Shown here: piece by piece, positions 43,639 through 51,110 of the stretch | Layout: each line of letters opens with the position of its first letter | Position numbering within the stretch: position 1 is the stretch's first letter | NCBI RefSeq assembly: GCF_002303885.1 | Contig: NZ_MRCM01000013.1 | Coordinates: 1-64,000, forward strand | Direction of reading: 5' to 3' | Origin: Flavobacterium sp. ACN2 | GTDB taxonomy: Bacteria > Bacteroidota > Bacteroidia > Flavobacteriales > Flavobacteriaceae | DNA: 64,000 nt | Position numbers and translations under genes: made by a program | The notes under the pieces: model-generated | Seen by the model: the letters and a program-made list of their open reading frames with translations, nothing else | Told to the model about the DNA's origin: nothing | Database searches by the model: none

Positions 43639-44913
43639 TTATTTTTTCCAGCTAAAAATTCTTGGATTCACAGAAACCATTAACCATGCCCAATTGTTGG
43701 TATGGCCAGCATCTCCCGTTTTAATAAATTCCATCGTTTTAGATCCGAACATTTGAGAATAACCTCCTGTAACTGTAATATCTTTTTTGAAATTATACCC
43801 AAAAGTTGCATCAATCTCAGTTCCTAAATAAGAATCCATTTTTTCGTTAAGAGGAACATTCACTACATCCGCTGCAGATAAAAACACGTGCGGAATCAAA
43901 GCAAATTGCCACTTGTTTACATTGTAATTCAATTTGATAAAAATATCTTGTAAACCAACATTTTTCAAATGATTTCCAACATAAAAGTAATCCATGTAAC
44001 CATTAAATCCGTGGTTGGTTCCAAAAATTGGGTTAAAAGACTTAATTACTGTGCTTCCATCATTTGAATCTTTACCAGATAAAAATTCATATCCTAAACC
44101 AGCTTTAAACGAATCAGTTATACTGTAATTAATGTTTGCGGCAGCATTCCAGGCACTAACTTGCTGATCGGTGCTTTTTCCAGTTTGACCATACAACCAA
44201 AAACTGGTATCAATTTTATCTTTTTTATAAGTTAAGTAAGGACCAAAAGTTTGCATGTAATCTACCAGAATTTTGCTCTCTGGAGTATTTGGATTACGAG
44301 TAAATTCGTAACCTGTATTGAGTACTAAAAAGCTTGCGCCTAATTTTTCGCTAAATTGGTTATGATACCAAGCATATTGCATTGCTTTATAATTGGCCAC
44401 AGTATAAGGAGTTTGTACAACATTCTCTGCTGTTGAATTGTAAGCACCTCCAAAATCTAATTTTTGAGTTTCGTCATGAAAAGAAACCGTTAACGCATCG
44501 TGGCTTTGGCCTTGCTGTGCCCAATCCATTTCACCAAGAATACGCTGATTATCATAAGAAAGAACCTGACGTCCCATTCTGGCACTCCATTTTTCAGTGA
44601 AATTATATTGCGCCCAAGCTTCAAAAACAGCGACTCCATTTTTATCAGCAACTGTAGCAGGAGCAACATCTCCCCATGTTCTTGTGTTTTGGAAAGTTAA
44701 TTTTAAAATTAAATCGTCTTGTTTGAAATTAATGTTTAGACGAGAACGCTGTGAAATTTGAGAAGTTCCTTTTTGTCCTTCTTGTAAAAGTTGCTTGTAA
44801 CCGTTACGATATTCAAAACGCGGTCTAATTTGAAGATTTACATCTAATTCTTGGGCTTGTATTTCAAAACTTAATCCTACGATAAGTATTAAAATTAGTT
44901 TAAGTTTTTTCAT
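43639..44913 (-). CDS. Alginate-export-family outer-membrane porin
   Basis: This 424-residue protein has a signal peptide (cut near IQA/QE, residue 21) and an amphipathic beta pattern, with RPRFEYRNGY, RSRLNINF and ARMGRQVLSYDNQRILGEMDW as in the Alginate_exp family. In this setting, next to a NarK transporter and under a probable FNR-like site, passage of nitrate or nitrite through the outer membrane is a better guess than alginate. That function is inference. Confidence 0.8.
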   Translation of the reverse strand: MKKLKLILILIVGLSFEIQAQELDVNLQIRPRFEYRNGYKQLLQEGQKGTSQISQRSRLNINFKQDDLILKLTFQNTRTWGDVAPATVADKNGVAVFEAWAQYNFTEKWSARMGRQVLSYDNQRILGEMDWAQQGQSHDALTVSFHDETQKLDFGGAYNSTAENVVQTPYTVANYKAMQYAWYHNQFSEKLGASFLVLNTGYEFTRNPNTPESKILVDYMQTFGPYLTYKKDKIDTSFWLYGQTGKSTDQQVSAWNAAANINYSITDSFKAGLGYEFLSGKDSNDGSTVIKSFNPIFGTNHGFNGYMDYFYVGNHLKNVGLQDIFIKLNYNVNKWQFALIPHVFLSAADVVNVPLNEKMDSYLGTEIDATFGYNFKKDITVTGGYSQMFGSKTMEFIKTGDAGHTNNWAWLMVSVNPRIFSWKK

Positions 44914-44938
44914 AAAATTCTTGTATTTATATCGGAGG

Positions 44939-44982
44939 TAAATTTATAAGAAAATGCCGTCATAAACTATGATTAAGATCAT
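44939..44982 (-). promoter_or_regulatory. FNR-like palindrome and -7-like box of the porin gene
   Basis: ATGATTAAGATCAT (44969-44982) has perfect ATGAT-N4-ATCAT symmetry. A -7-like TAAATTTA lies at 44939-44946 on the minus strand, one base off TAnnTTTG. The centre-to-box distance of 29.5 bp equals that at the narK operon (18046-18089). Confidence 0.5.
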
Positions 44983-45008
44983 ATTTCTAATTTTTTTTTA
45001 ATCTAAGT

Positions 45009-46493
45009 CTAATATGCAGGCTCTAATTTTGCGTTACTTACTTTAACTTCTTTTTTCTTAGATAGTTGTGTAATAGTGTAATGCATCCACACTAAGCAGA
45101 CCGTTGAAAAGATTAAAATAAAAATCCATGAACTTGACCAGATTCCGGTTGCAGTTAATAAATATCCAAAGATAATTGGTCCAAAGAATCCGCCTAAACC
45201 GCCAATCATTCCAACCATTCCGCCTACAACTCCAACTTCATTTGGGAAGTATTCTGGAATATGTTTGTAAACCGCCGCTTTTCCAATTCCCCAAGAAATT
45301 CCAATTAGAATTACTAAAATTAAAAACACCCACATATTGGCGTCAAATTTAATAACGGTTACTCCTTTAGCTATCAGTTCTTTTTTAGCTACACTTTGAT
45401 TATTTGTGACTACAACATCTTGCCAGCTTGTAGAAGTTGGAAAAATAGCATTTTCATTACCATTGGCTGTTTTTTGCGCAATTGGATATTCTTTATCTCC
45501 AATTTTTACGGTTTTGTCGCTGATTACGTTTACAACGCCTTTTTTTGCCGCTAAGATTCCAGGGCCAGAAGTTGTAATTTCCATTTTAGGAATCGACAAT
45601 AAAGCACTCAAAATTACCGAAGAGCCCAAAACCCAATACATTACTTTTCTAGCTCCGAATTTATCAGATAAATAGCCTCCCAAAGCTCTGATTACTCCAG
45701 ATGGTAAACTAAACATTGTTGCAAACATTCCTCCCATAACCAAACTCGTTTGGTAAACATTCATGAAATTTGGCAATAACCATTGAGAATAAGCTACAAA
45801 ACAACCGAAAACTAAGAAGTAGTAGGCTCCAAAACGCCAAACTCTTTGTGATTTTAGGGGGGTAAGCATTTGTGAAATAGTTTTATTGTTGCTTTCTATT
45901 TTTTTGTTTTGAGCAAAAATTAAAAAAGCAACACCAATTACGACCAATGAAATAGCGTAAATAATAGGAAGAACTTTCCAGCCATTTTGCGGATCATCAA
46001 TAGAGAAATGGTTTAATAGAGAGGGAGCTAAAAAAGTGGTAATTGCTGCGCCTGCATTTCCCATTCCGAATATTCCCAAAGCGCGTCCTTGCCATTCTTT
46101 TGGATACCAGATAGACGTGTAGCCAATTCCGACTGCAAAACTGGTTCCGACCATTCCGAAGAAGAAACTAAGTACGGCAAACATGAAAAAACTGTCGGCG
46201 TAGGGAAGGAGGAATAACGGAATTGAGCTTAGAAGGAGTAAAAGCGAAAAAACATACTTTCCGCCAAATTTATCGGTTAAAATTCCAATTGGAAGACGCA
46301 TGATTGAACCTGTTAAAATTGGAATGCCCAAAAGCCATCCAACTTGTATAACATCCCAATGGAAAATTCCGTTATCGACTAAGAAGGTTACCAGAACCCC
46401 GTTTAATGTCCAGCAGGCAAAACACACTGTAAATGCCAGTGTGTTCAAAAATAAAATTTTGTGTGATTGCGATAGTGAGTTTGTATTTTTCAT
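45009..46493 (-). CDS. NarK-type nitrate/nitrite MFS transporter
   Basis: This 494-residue transporter is closely similar to the narK at 18143-19621, including both nitrate signatures (IFGMGNAGAAITTF and GGMVGMIGGLGGFFG) and the periplasmic insertion between helices 9 and 10 (about 85 residues, with ISDKTVKIGDKEYPIAQ). It most likely feeds the assimilatory reductase. The porin gene lies 95 bp downstream with its own promoter elements. Confidence 0.92.
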   Translation of the reverse strand: MKNTNSLSQSHKILFLNTLAFTVCFACWTLNGVLVTFLVDNGIFHWDVIQVGWLLGIPILTGSIMRLPIGILTDKFGGKYVFSLLLLLSSIPLFLLPYADSFFMFAVLSFFFGMVGTSFAVGIGYTSIWYPKEWQGRALGIFGMGNAGAAITTFLAPSLLNHFSIDDPQNGWKVLPIIYAISLVVIGVAFLIFAQNKKIESNNKTISQMLTPLKSQRVWRFGAYYFLVFGCFVAYSQWLLPNFMNVYQTSLVMGGMFATMFSLPSGVIRALGGYLSDKFGARKVMYWVLGSSVILSALLSIPKMEITTSGPGILAAKKGVVNVISDKTVKIGDKEYPIAQKTANGNENAIFPTSTSWQDVVVTNNQSVAKKELIAKGVTVIKFDANMWVFLILVILIGISWGIGKAAVYKHIPEYFPNEVGVVGGMVGMIGGLGGFFGPIIFGYLLTATGIWSSSWIFILIFSTVCLVWMHYTITQLSKKKEVKVSNAKLEPAY

Positions 46494-46570
46494 AGCACTT
46501 ATATTTTTATGTAAAAATAAGTACTATAACTTAGTTAAAACCTGCTAAAACGCAGTTTTTGAAAAATAAT

Positions 46571-46586
46571 TACGTATTTATACGTA
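46571..46586. promoter_or_regulatory. NarL-type 7-2-7 inverted repeat upstream of narK
   Basis: TACGTATTTATACGTA consists of heptamers TACGTAT and ATACGTA with a 2-base spacer, 78 bp upstream of the transporter ATG and just past the response regulator stop. A further palindromic stretch (GTACTTATTTTTACATAAAA on the minus strand) is close to the start codon. No clean TAnnTTTG is seen between; TATTTTTA is the closest. Confidence 0.45.
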
Positions 46587-46589
46587 TTT

Positions 46590-47249
46590 TTAAATTAAGG
46601 AATACTCAGCCGCTTTGTTTGAAAGCTCCATTAGGTTTTTTACTTTCAGTTTTTTCATTAAGTTGAAACGGTGCACTTCGGCAGTTCTTTTACTGATGTC
46701 AAGCGCTTCAGCGATTTCTTTATTTCCTTTTCCCGATAAAAGAAGCGTCAAGATTTCTTTTTCTCTTTTTGTAATCATCATTTCTTCACCCAAGCTTTGC
46801 TTAGGTTCTAAAGATGGTGATGAATTAGTGAGTTGACTGATTAAAATGGAAGAAATATCACCGCTGAAATATTTGCCTCCAACAGCAACACTGTGCAAAG
46901 CTTTTAGGAATTCTTCTTTACTAGAACCTTTCAATAGATAACCATCGGCACCAGCTTTTATCGATTTCAACACATATTCTTCTGATTCATGCATAGAAAG
47001 CATGATGATTTTTACGTTGTTATTCTCACTTCTAAGTTTTTCTACTACCTCGATACCAGTTAAGTTAGGCATGCGAATATCTACTATAAGTAAATCTGGT
47101 TGCGTTACGGCAACTACTTCCAGAGCATCTGCACCATCGATTGCTTCGCCTACAACCTCAATGTTTGCTTCATTTTCCAGTAAGGATTTGATTCCGTCTC
47201 TAACAAAAACATGGTCATCTGCCAGTACTACTCGAATGATATTGCTCAT
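46590..47249 (-). CDS. NarL/NreC-like response regulator (LuxR-type HTH)
   Basis: This 219-residue protein has a receiver domain (about 5-125; acidic DD11-12, phosphoacceptor Asp57 in LLIVDIRMP, Thr/Ser at MLS, Lys at LLKGSS) and a LuxR-type helix-turn-helix (about 155-215; LTLLLSGKGNKEIAEALDIS and KRTAEVHRFNLMKKL). It is likely phosphorylated by the NarX-like kinase encoded upstream at 47890-49701, and is the best candidate to bind the TACGTAT/TACTTAT heptamers near the nitrate genes. Confidence 0.92.
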   Translation of the reverse strand: MSNIIRVVLADDHVFVRDGIKSLLENEANIEVVGEAIDGADALEVVAVTQPDLLIVDIRMPNLTGIEVVEKLRSENNNVKIIMLSMHESEEYVLKSIKAGADGYLLKGSSKEEFLKALHSVAVGGKYFSGDISSILISQLTNSSPSLEPKQSLGEEMMITKREKEILTLLLSGKGNKEIAEALDISKRTAEVHRFNLMKKLKVKNLMELSNKAAEYSLI

Positions 47250-47277
47250 AGTTTACTTAATTTTGATTCTCGATTTT

Positions 47278-47316
47278 TACGTATATTCATCTAAAAAGAA
47301 GATGCTAATATACGTA
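47278..47316. promoter_or_regulatory. Long inverted repeat with TACGTATAT ends upstream of the response regulator
   Basis: TACGTATATT-C-ATCT at one end and AGAT-GCT-AATATACGTA at the other enclose an A-rich loop. The ends carry the same TACGTAT heptamers as the nitrate promoters, 29 bp before the regulator start, so autoregulation is possible. It could also fold as an RNA hairpin in the 5' leader. Confidence 0.45.
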
Positions 47317-47415
47317 CTTTTTTTAAAAGTAAATTCCAATATTAAAATTTCTAATGTTGGAAATTCTAAATTTGATTGGATGGTCAACTTTCTCAAAGTT
47401 TTCTAAACATAAAGT

Positions 47416-47885
47416 TTGTCATTCTGAGGAACGAAGAATCACACGCGGGATTCTACAAAGTTTGACGATTCAGATTGTTATTTTTTTGCACGCAGATTCC
47501 GCAGATTTAAGCAAATTTTTTTGTTCTAAAACGGTTAAATGATTTTCAAATATTGTGGATTTAGATTGCGGAGTTTCTAGTGTGATCCTTCGTTCCTCAG
47601 GAGAACAAAAAATGCTGGAAAGATCTTGTGTTAAACTTAGATCATCTTTTGAAAAACAACTGCCCGCGATAGGGATAGAAGCAAGCTACCGAAGTAGCGC
47701 GGATAGCCCGACAGCATCCCGATAAGAGGGCGAATAAACACAAAGTAATTTTGGCCCTCTTGTCGGGATGGTGGCTCGCCCATAATAATTAGATAATGTG
47801 GTAATTTGATAATTAGATAATGTTTTGAAATACTTTATATATTGTGGAATTATCTAATTATCAAATTTTCGAATTGACACATTAC
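47416..47885. repeat. Composite intergenic repeats between kinase and regulator genes
   Basis: Three elements fill this gap. First, arms TTTGTCATTCTGAGGAACG and CCTTCGTTCCTCAGGAG (47416-47609), the family of 33974-34104. Second, a GC-richer block (47660-47780) with CTACCGAAGTAGCGCGGATA and arms ATCCCGATAAGAGGG/CCCTCTTGTCGGGAT. Third, an AT-rich inverted repeat (47785-47885) with GGTAATTTGATAATTAGATA. No gene is seen. Kinase and regulator may therefore be separate transcripts. Confidence 0.6.
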
Positions 47886-47889
47886 CAAA

Positions 47890-49701
47890 TTATTTAAGAA
47901 TAGGAATATTGAACGTAATTCTCGTTCCTTCGCCTAGAATAGAGTTCATGAAAACACGTCCGTTAATGTATTGGATTCTTTCTTTCATGAATAAAAGTCC
48001 CATTCCAGATTCGCTGTTGCGTTTTTTGTCAACTGAATTCACGTCGAAACCTTTTCCGTTATCGTCAACGATGATGCTTAAAAGTGTTTCGCTGTGCGAA
48101 AGCTGCACAATAATATGTGACGATTCAGCATATTTAATGGCGTTGTTGATCGCTTCCTGTGTGAGACGGTAAATGTTGATTTCGATTAAGGAATCTAAAC
48201 GCTGGTCAAAATCGGTTTTGTTGTAAAACAGGATTTCTTTTCCGGTTAGTTTTGAAAGTTCTTGAGTGAGTTTTGCTAAAGAAGAAACGATTCCGTGATC
48301 GCTTAATTCTGGTGGCATTAAGTTGAAAGTTGCCGTGCGGACACCTTTTATAATGTCTAGTGAAAGTTTCTTTAAATATTCAATTTTTTGCTCTGATTTT
48401 TCCCTGTCATCAAGATTGATGCTTTCTAAGCTGAATTTTAAACCCGTAAGCATTTGCCCGATTCCGTCGTGAATTTCTTTGGCGATTCGGTTTTGTTCGT
48501 TTTCCTGATTTTCAACGATTTTGCTCGAAATGATCTTTTGCTGATTGATTTTTTCGGTTGTATTTTCAAGGTTTAAGCGTTCTACTTCGCGCTGTGCTTT
48601 TTTGCGTTCGGTGATGTTGAAACAAACAATCAAAAGTTCCAGTTCGTCTTTTTTGATCATTACGGGAACCATCGACAAATCGAGCCAGATTTCTTTTTCG
48701 TCTTTATTTATAATTTTGATTTCGCCTTGCCAGCCGCTACGCTGTTTTTCGAAAATTAAACGGTCAAAATTAACCTGTTCTTTTTCGTCTTCAGTCAGTA
48801 CTTCGGAGAATTTTTTGTTAGATGAAAATTTGGTATAATTTAAAAGTTTTGCGAATTTTTCTCCAATATGAATGATCGAACCATCAGGTGAAATTCGGCA
48901 ATACAATAAAGTATTTTCCATCGCATAATTGAGCGATTTTAATTCTTTTACCGAATTTTCTTTGATTTCACTAATGATTTCGGTGTCGTATGCGAGTTTT
49001 AAAGCTTTCTTTTCAGAAGATAAAAGTTGGGCAATTAACCTTTCGATTTTCTTATTTGTTGGTTTGAAAATGAAGAAGAATTCCAGAAGCAGAACAAGTA
49101 ATGTAAAACCAAAAATCCAATATTCGATTCGGCGTTGCTCGGTTACTTTTTCATGTGCTTCAAGATCGTATTGCGTTACAATCTGATTCATTTTTGAAAG
49201 GAAAATGTCTTCGTTTTCCAAAATAATCTGAACCAATTTTTGATTTTCAGAAGCCGATTTTTTCTGTTGTAAATGCAATAGAAAAGAATCTGTAGTTTGT
49301 GCAATTTTATTGAAAATCGGATTGATTTCAAGATATAATTTGTTTAGCGTTTCGCTTTTTTCTTTTGGAAAACCTAAACTATCATTTCCGTTCTCAAGTG
49401 CAGTTTGATTTTTCTTCCAAAGCTCTAGAACTTCTTTTAAATGCAAAGTTTTTTTGGCTGTAGCCGAATCAGAAACGTAATGTAAAATGAGGACTTCTTT
49501 TACAATTTTCTGGCTTAGCATTCTTTGTTTACCAGAAAAATTGATAATCTTAGAATCGCTTAACTGCTGATTCAGATTGTATTGAACCAGAAATTGACTT
49601 ATAATTATAGTTAAGGCAATAGTAAGAAGCGCAAAAAAATACAGACGGCGTAAATTTTTGAAAGTGATTTTTTCTGCAGCTTCCTGATTGCTTTTTTTCA
49701 T
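47890..49701 (-). CDS. NarX-like sensor histidine kinase with PilJ-type sensor and PAS domain
   Basis: This 603-residue kinase has helix 1 (about 18-38), a periplasmic four-helix-type sensor (39-195), helix 2 (about 196-215), a PAS domain (about 255-375), and a HisKA_3/HATPase module with the phospho-His in RIAKEIHDGIGQ and the ATP-site GIVDDNGKGF-like VDDNGKGF and GMGLLFMKERI. The start of the sensor, NFSGKQR60-MLSQKI, matches the P-box of NarX/NarQ, where an Arg binds nitrate. It is the expected partner of the response regulator at 46590-47249. Confidence 0.9.
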   Translation of the reverse strand: MKKSNQEAAEKITFKNLRRLYFFALLTIALTIIISQFLVQYNLNQQLSDSKIINFSGKQRMLSQKIVKEVLILHYVSDSATAKKTLHLKEVLELWKKNQTALENGNDSLGFPKEKSETLNKLYLEINPIFNKIAQTTDSFLLHLQQKKSASENQKLVQIILENEDIFLSKMNQIVTQYDLEAHEKVTEQRRIEYWIFGFTLLVLLLEFFFIFKPTNKKIERLIAQLLSSEKKALKLAYDTEIISEIKENSVKELKSLNYAMENTLLYCRISPDGSIIHIGEKFAKLLNYTKFSSNKKFSEVLTEDEKEQVNFDRLIFEKQRSGWQGEIKIINKDEKEIWLDLSMVPVMIKKDELELLIVCFNITERKKAQREVERLNLENTTEKINQQKIISSKIVENQENEQNRIAKEIHDGIGQMLTGLKFSLESINLDDREKSEQKIEYLKKLSLDIIKGVRTATFNLMPPELSDHGIVSSLAKLTQELSKLTGKEILFYNKTDFDQRLDSLIEINIYRLTQEAINNAIKYAESSHIIVQLSHSETLLSIIVDDNGKGFDVNSVDKKRNSESGMGLLFMKERIQYINGRVFMNSILGEGTRITFNIPILK

Positions 49702-49775
49702 TCGAAGAAAATATTTGTCTTTCTGTAGGAAAATGGAATTCGCTTTAGCTCATTTCATTTCATTTCATATCTTTT

Positions 49776-50360
49776 TTATAATCCTAAAGAAGCTTTGATT
49801 AGGTTTAAATTTTCTTCAGAATAATTTATTTTTAAAGCTTCCTGATGTCCTTTGTCCGACATTTTATCCCAGGTTTTTTTGATGATATTTTTTAGCTTTT
49901 CTTCATCATGTTTGTGGACGAAAGGTTCTAAATAATATTCTAAAAATACCAAACAAATTATATCTTCTAACAATTGGGTTTCTGCATCTTTTTTAAGTAG
50001 TTTTTTTTCAATTAAGAAAGAAACACGATCGATGAAAGTCTGATCGTAACCTGCTTTTTGAAGAATTTCAGCAGTAGTTTTTGCGTGGAATTTTTTCAAT
50101 TCTTCTCTCCATTTCAAATAACCAACACGATCCATTGGGTAGGATTCTCGGGCTACTTTCCATCGGCAGATGTGTTGTGCCTTTGAAGCGATCTGAATTT
50201 CTTCTGACGCATTCGGTTCAAATTGCATCAGTTTTTCGTACATCCTGTTTGAATACAATAATTCTTTTGGATATTCGGTGTTTTGGTCTAATTCGATGTT
50301 TGGATCTTGAGCGTTTTCAGCGTCAATCCATTGGCTTGCTTTTTGAAAAGGTGTAGTCAT
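49776..50360 (-). CDS. DUF4202-family protein
   Basis: This 194-residue, mostly helical protein has SKAQHICRWKVARESYPMDRVGYLKWREELKKF split into motifs HICRW, YPMDRVGYLKWR and FHA, and EDIICLVFLEYYL. The conserved His and acidic residues recall HD-type hydrolases. DUF4202 genes are often found with nitrate/nitrite assimilation genes, as here between nirD and the sensor kinase. Biochemical role unknown. Confidence 0.82.
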   Translation of the reverse strand: MTTPFQKASQWIDAENAQDPNIELDQNTEYPKELLYSNRMYEKLMQFEPNASEEIQIASKAQHICRWKVARESYPMDRVGYLKWREELKKFHAKTTAEILQKAGYDQTFIDRVSFLIEKKLLKKDAETQLLEDIICLVFLEYYLEPFVHKHDEEKLKNIIKKTWDKMSDKGHQEALKINYSEENLNLIKASLGL

Positions 50361-50507
50361 TTTTTGGTTTGATAATAGAATTTCAAAGATACGGAATTAG
50401 TAAATACGTGAAATGTGAAATGTGATTAGTAAAAAGTGAAAAATGAGAATAGACCTTTCAGTACTAAAATTCATTTAACATCTTACTTTTAACATATCAC
50501 AATTTTT

Positions 50508-50885
50508 CTAATCTACAAATCCAACAAAAACTTCATCTTCAACAATCTTAATCGGATAAGTGGCAATCCTGTATTCTTCGCCGTTTAAATTTGAACCGTC
50601 AACAAGAGAAAAAGTCTTTTTATGCATTGGACAAGCGATTTTAGGAATATCATCTGCAGATCCTGTCATTCCTCTTGAAAGCACCATTTCCATTTTGTGC
50701 GGACAAGCATTTTGACAAGCGTACCATTCGTTGCGACGCGTAAAATTAAAAATAGCAATTTGTTTGTTTTTGTATTTGATACAGCCTCCTCGGTTACTTG
50801 GAAAATCTTCTACTTTACCAGCTTTGAACCAAATTGTTGCATCGTTTGCGTGAACTGTTTCGTATTGATTTAAGATTTCTTCCAT
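50508..50885 (-). CDS. nirD: Nitrite reductase small subunit NirD (Rieske-type)
   Basis: This 125-residue protein has Rieske ligands in CPH (NACPHKMEM) and CPMH (ACPMHKKTF) without the extra disulfide cysteines, as in NirD. It pairs with NirB in NADH-dependent nitrite reduction to ammonium. The 225-bp gap from nirB holds repeats and a poly-A/T stretch, longer than usual for nirBD. Confidence 0.9.
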   Translation of the reverse strand: MEEILNQYETVHANDATIWFKAGKVEDFPSNRGGCIKYKNKQIAIFNFTRRNEWYACQNACPHKMEMVLSRGMTGSADDIPKIACPMHKKTFSLVDGSNLNGEEYRIATYPIKIVEDEVFVGFVD

Positions 50886-51019
50886 TTTGATTGAGTTTTG
50901 TGTTCCTGTTTCTTAGCCCTCTTTTTACAATCAAGAGAGATTTGATGGCGCAGTAAAAAAGAGGGTAAGAAGGACAGCAAACGTTAAATGATTTTTTTTT
51001 CTTTTTTTTTGGAGCTTTA

Positions 51020-51105
51020 TTGTGTTTTGCCACAAAGACGCTAAGTTTTTTCTTTAAGCTTTTGTAATTTGACTTTGCGTCTTTGCGTCTTTGCGAGATT
51101 AAAAA
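51020..51105. repeat. Intergenic repeat (GCCACAAAGACGCTAAG family)
   Basis: TTTTGCCACAAAGACGCTAAG is partly opposed by CTTTGCGTCTTTGCGAGATT. Related arms are at 56650-56965. It lies between nirB and nirD. Confidence 0.55.
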
Positions 51106-51110
51106 AATTT

